Positions 63,591 to 64,000 of a stretch of 64,000 nucleotides of DNA are shown piece after piece. The stretch is from Phoenix dactylifera (lineage: Eukaryota; Streptophyta; Magnoliopsida; Arecales; Arecaceae): assembly GCF_009389715.1 (NCBI RefSeq), contig NC_052400.1, positions 21,173,674 to 21,237,673 of the forward strand, read 5' to 3'. The notes beneath the pieces are model-generated. The model ran no database searches and had not been told where the DNA came from. It saw nothing but the letters and a program-made list of their open reading frames with translations. The number at the start of each line of letters is the position of its first letter. Positions within the stretch are counted from its first letter, which is position 1. A program made the position numbers and the translations under genes.

Positions 63591-64000
63591 TACACACAGA
63601 CCGTTGGAAAGGTTAAAGTCGAGGTTGCTGCAAGCGATGAAGGCAACCCAAAACCAGTATCTATATATAATAGAGAATAGACCCAGTATGCATGAAAATG
63701 CTGTGGGGTTATCAGGGAACAATGTTAGAAATCATCTATTATATCACTCACCGATCTGTTATATAAATTGATAGTTGCCTGGACAATTCTGGGACATGAT
63801 CTACCTTTTATGTATAGCACCAATTTCCATCAGTCCAGTGAAATGAGCAGTGAAGAGATGGGTGAATGGTAGTAGGACTTGATTAGCAAAACCCCTCTTG
63901 ATTTTTATATTTGAATTGAGTTTAGCACCAATGGTGAATGATCTACCTAGCCCGACTTGTCCTACTTTATTTGGGTGAGATTAGGCCAAGCCTATGTCTT
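63591..64000. other. Window end, no gene seen
   Basis: Short frames only; no domain or element is recognised. Confidence 0.5.

Overview
The window reads as nuclear DNA of a flowering plant. Genes are split by many introns with plant-type GT..AG borders, intergenic DNA is AT-rich, and several plant-only families occur (WRKY, PAS/LOV protein, DUF1995 plastid protein, DUF6490). The GC-rich first exons and the mix of MITEs, Tat-type Ty3/Gypsy elements and TRIMs suit a monocot. A palm is my impression only, not shown by the sequence.

Five intact gene models can be read. From left to right: (1) CLP1, the mRNA 3'-end-processing/RNA-kinase family protein, minus strand, 10 exons, 3178-8810; (2) a single-exon DUF6490 four-helix membrane protein, plus strand, 17276-17710; (3) a PAS/LOV (twin-LOV) photoreceptor-like gene, plus strand, 7 exons, 26774-32024, with a 3.1 kb third intron full of mobile DNA; (4) and (5) two WRKY50/51-type transcription factor genes with the variant WRKYGKK core, in opposite orientation at 34195-35056 (minus) and 50284-51359 (plus); and a DUF1995 plastid protein resembling LOW PSII ACCUMULATION 3, plus strand, 9 exons, 54050-61836, which makes six with the WRKY pair counted separately. 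For each multi-exon model the exons sum to a whole number of codons.

Three host coding fragments are broken: a TAF6 histone-fold first-exon fragment at 10581, an apparently intronless C-terminal piece of the RNA polymerase III largest subunit at 62828-63590 (minus), and an unidentified coding remnant at 2640-3130 (minus).

The rest is largely mobile and repeated DNA: two tRNA-derived SINEs, RTE and L1 LINE relics, three copies of one PIF/Harbinger-like MITE family, two of them carrying LTR elements (a solo LTR, and a broken Tat-type Ty3/Gypsy element at 40795-45112), a second solo LTR inside a microsatellite, two TRIMs of one family, a small TIR element, and several tandem duplications. I found no CRISPR, no rRNA or genuine tRNA gene and no novel multi-gene system. 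The most noteworthy items are the inverted WRKYGKK pair, the PAS/LOV gene whose first LOV-like domain lacks the photoactive cysteine, the nested MITE/LTR insertions, and the GCC-box minisatellite.
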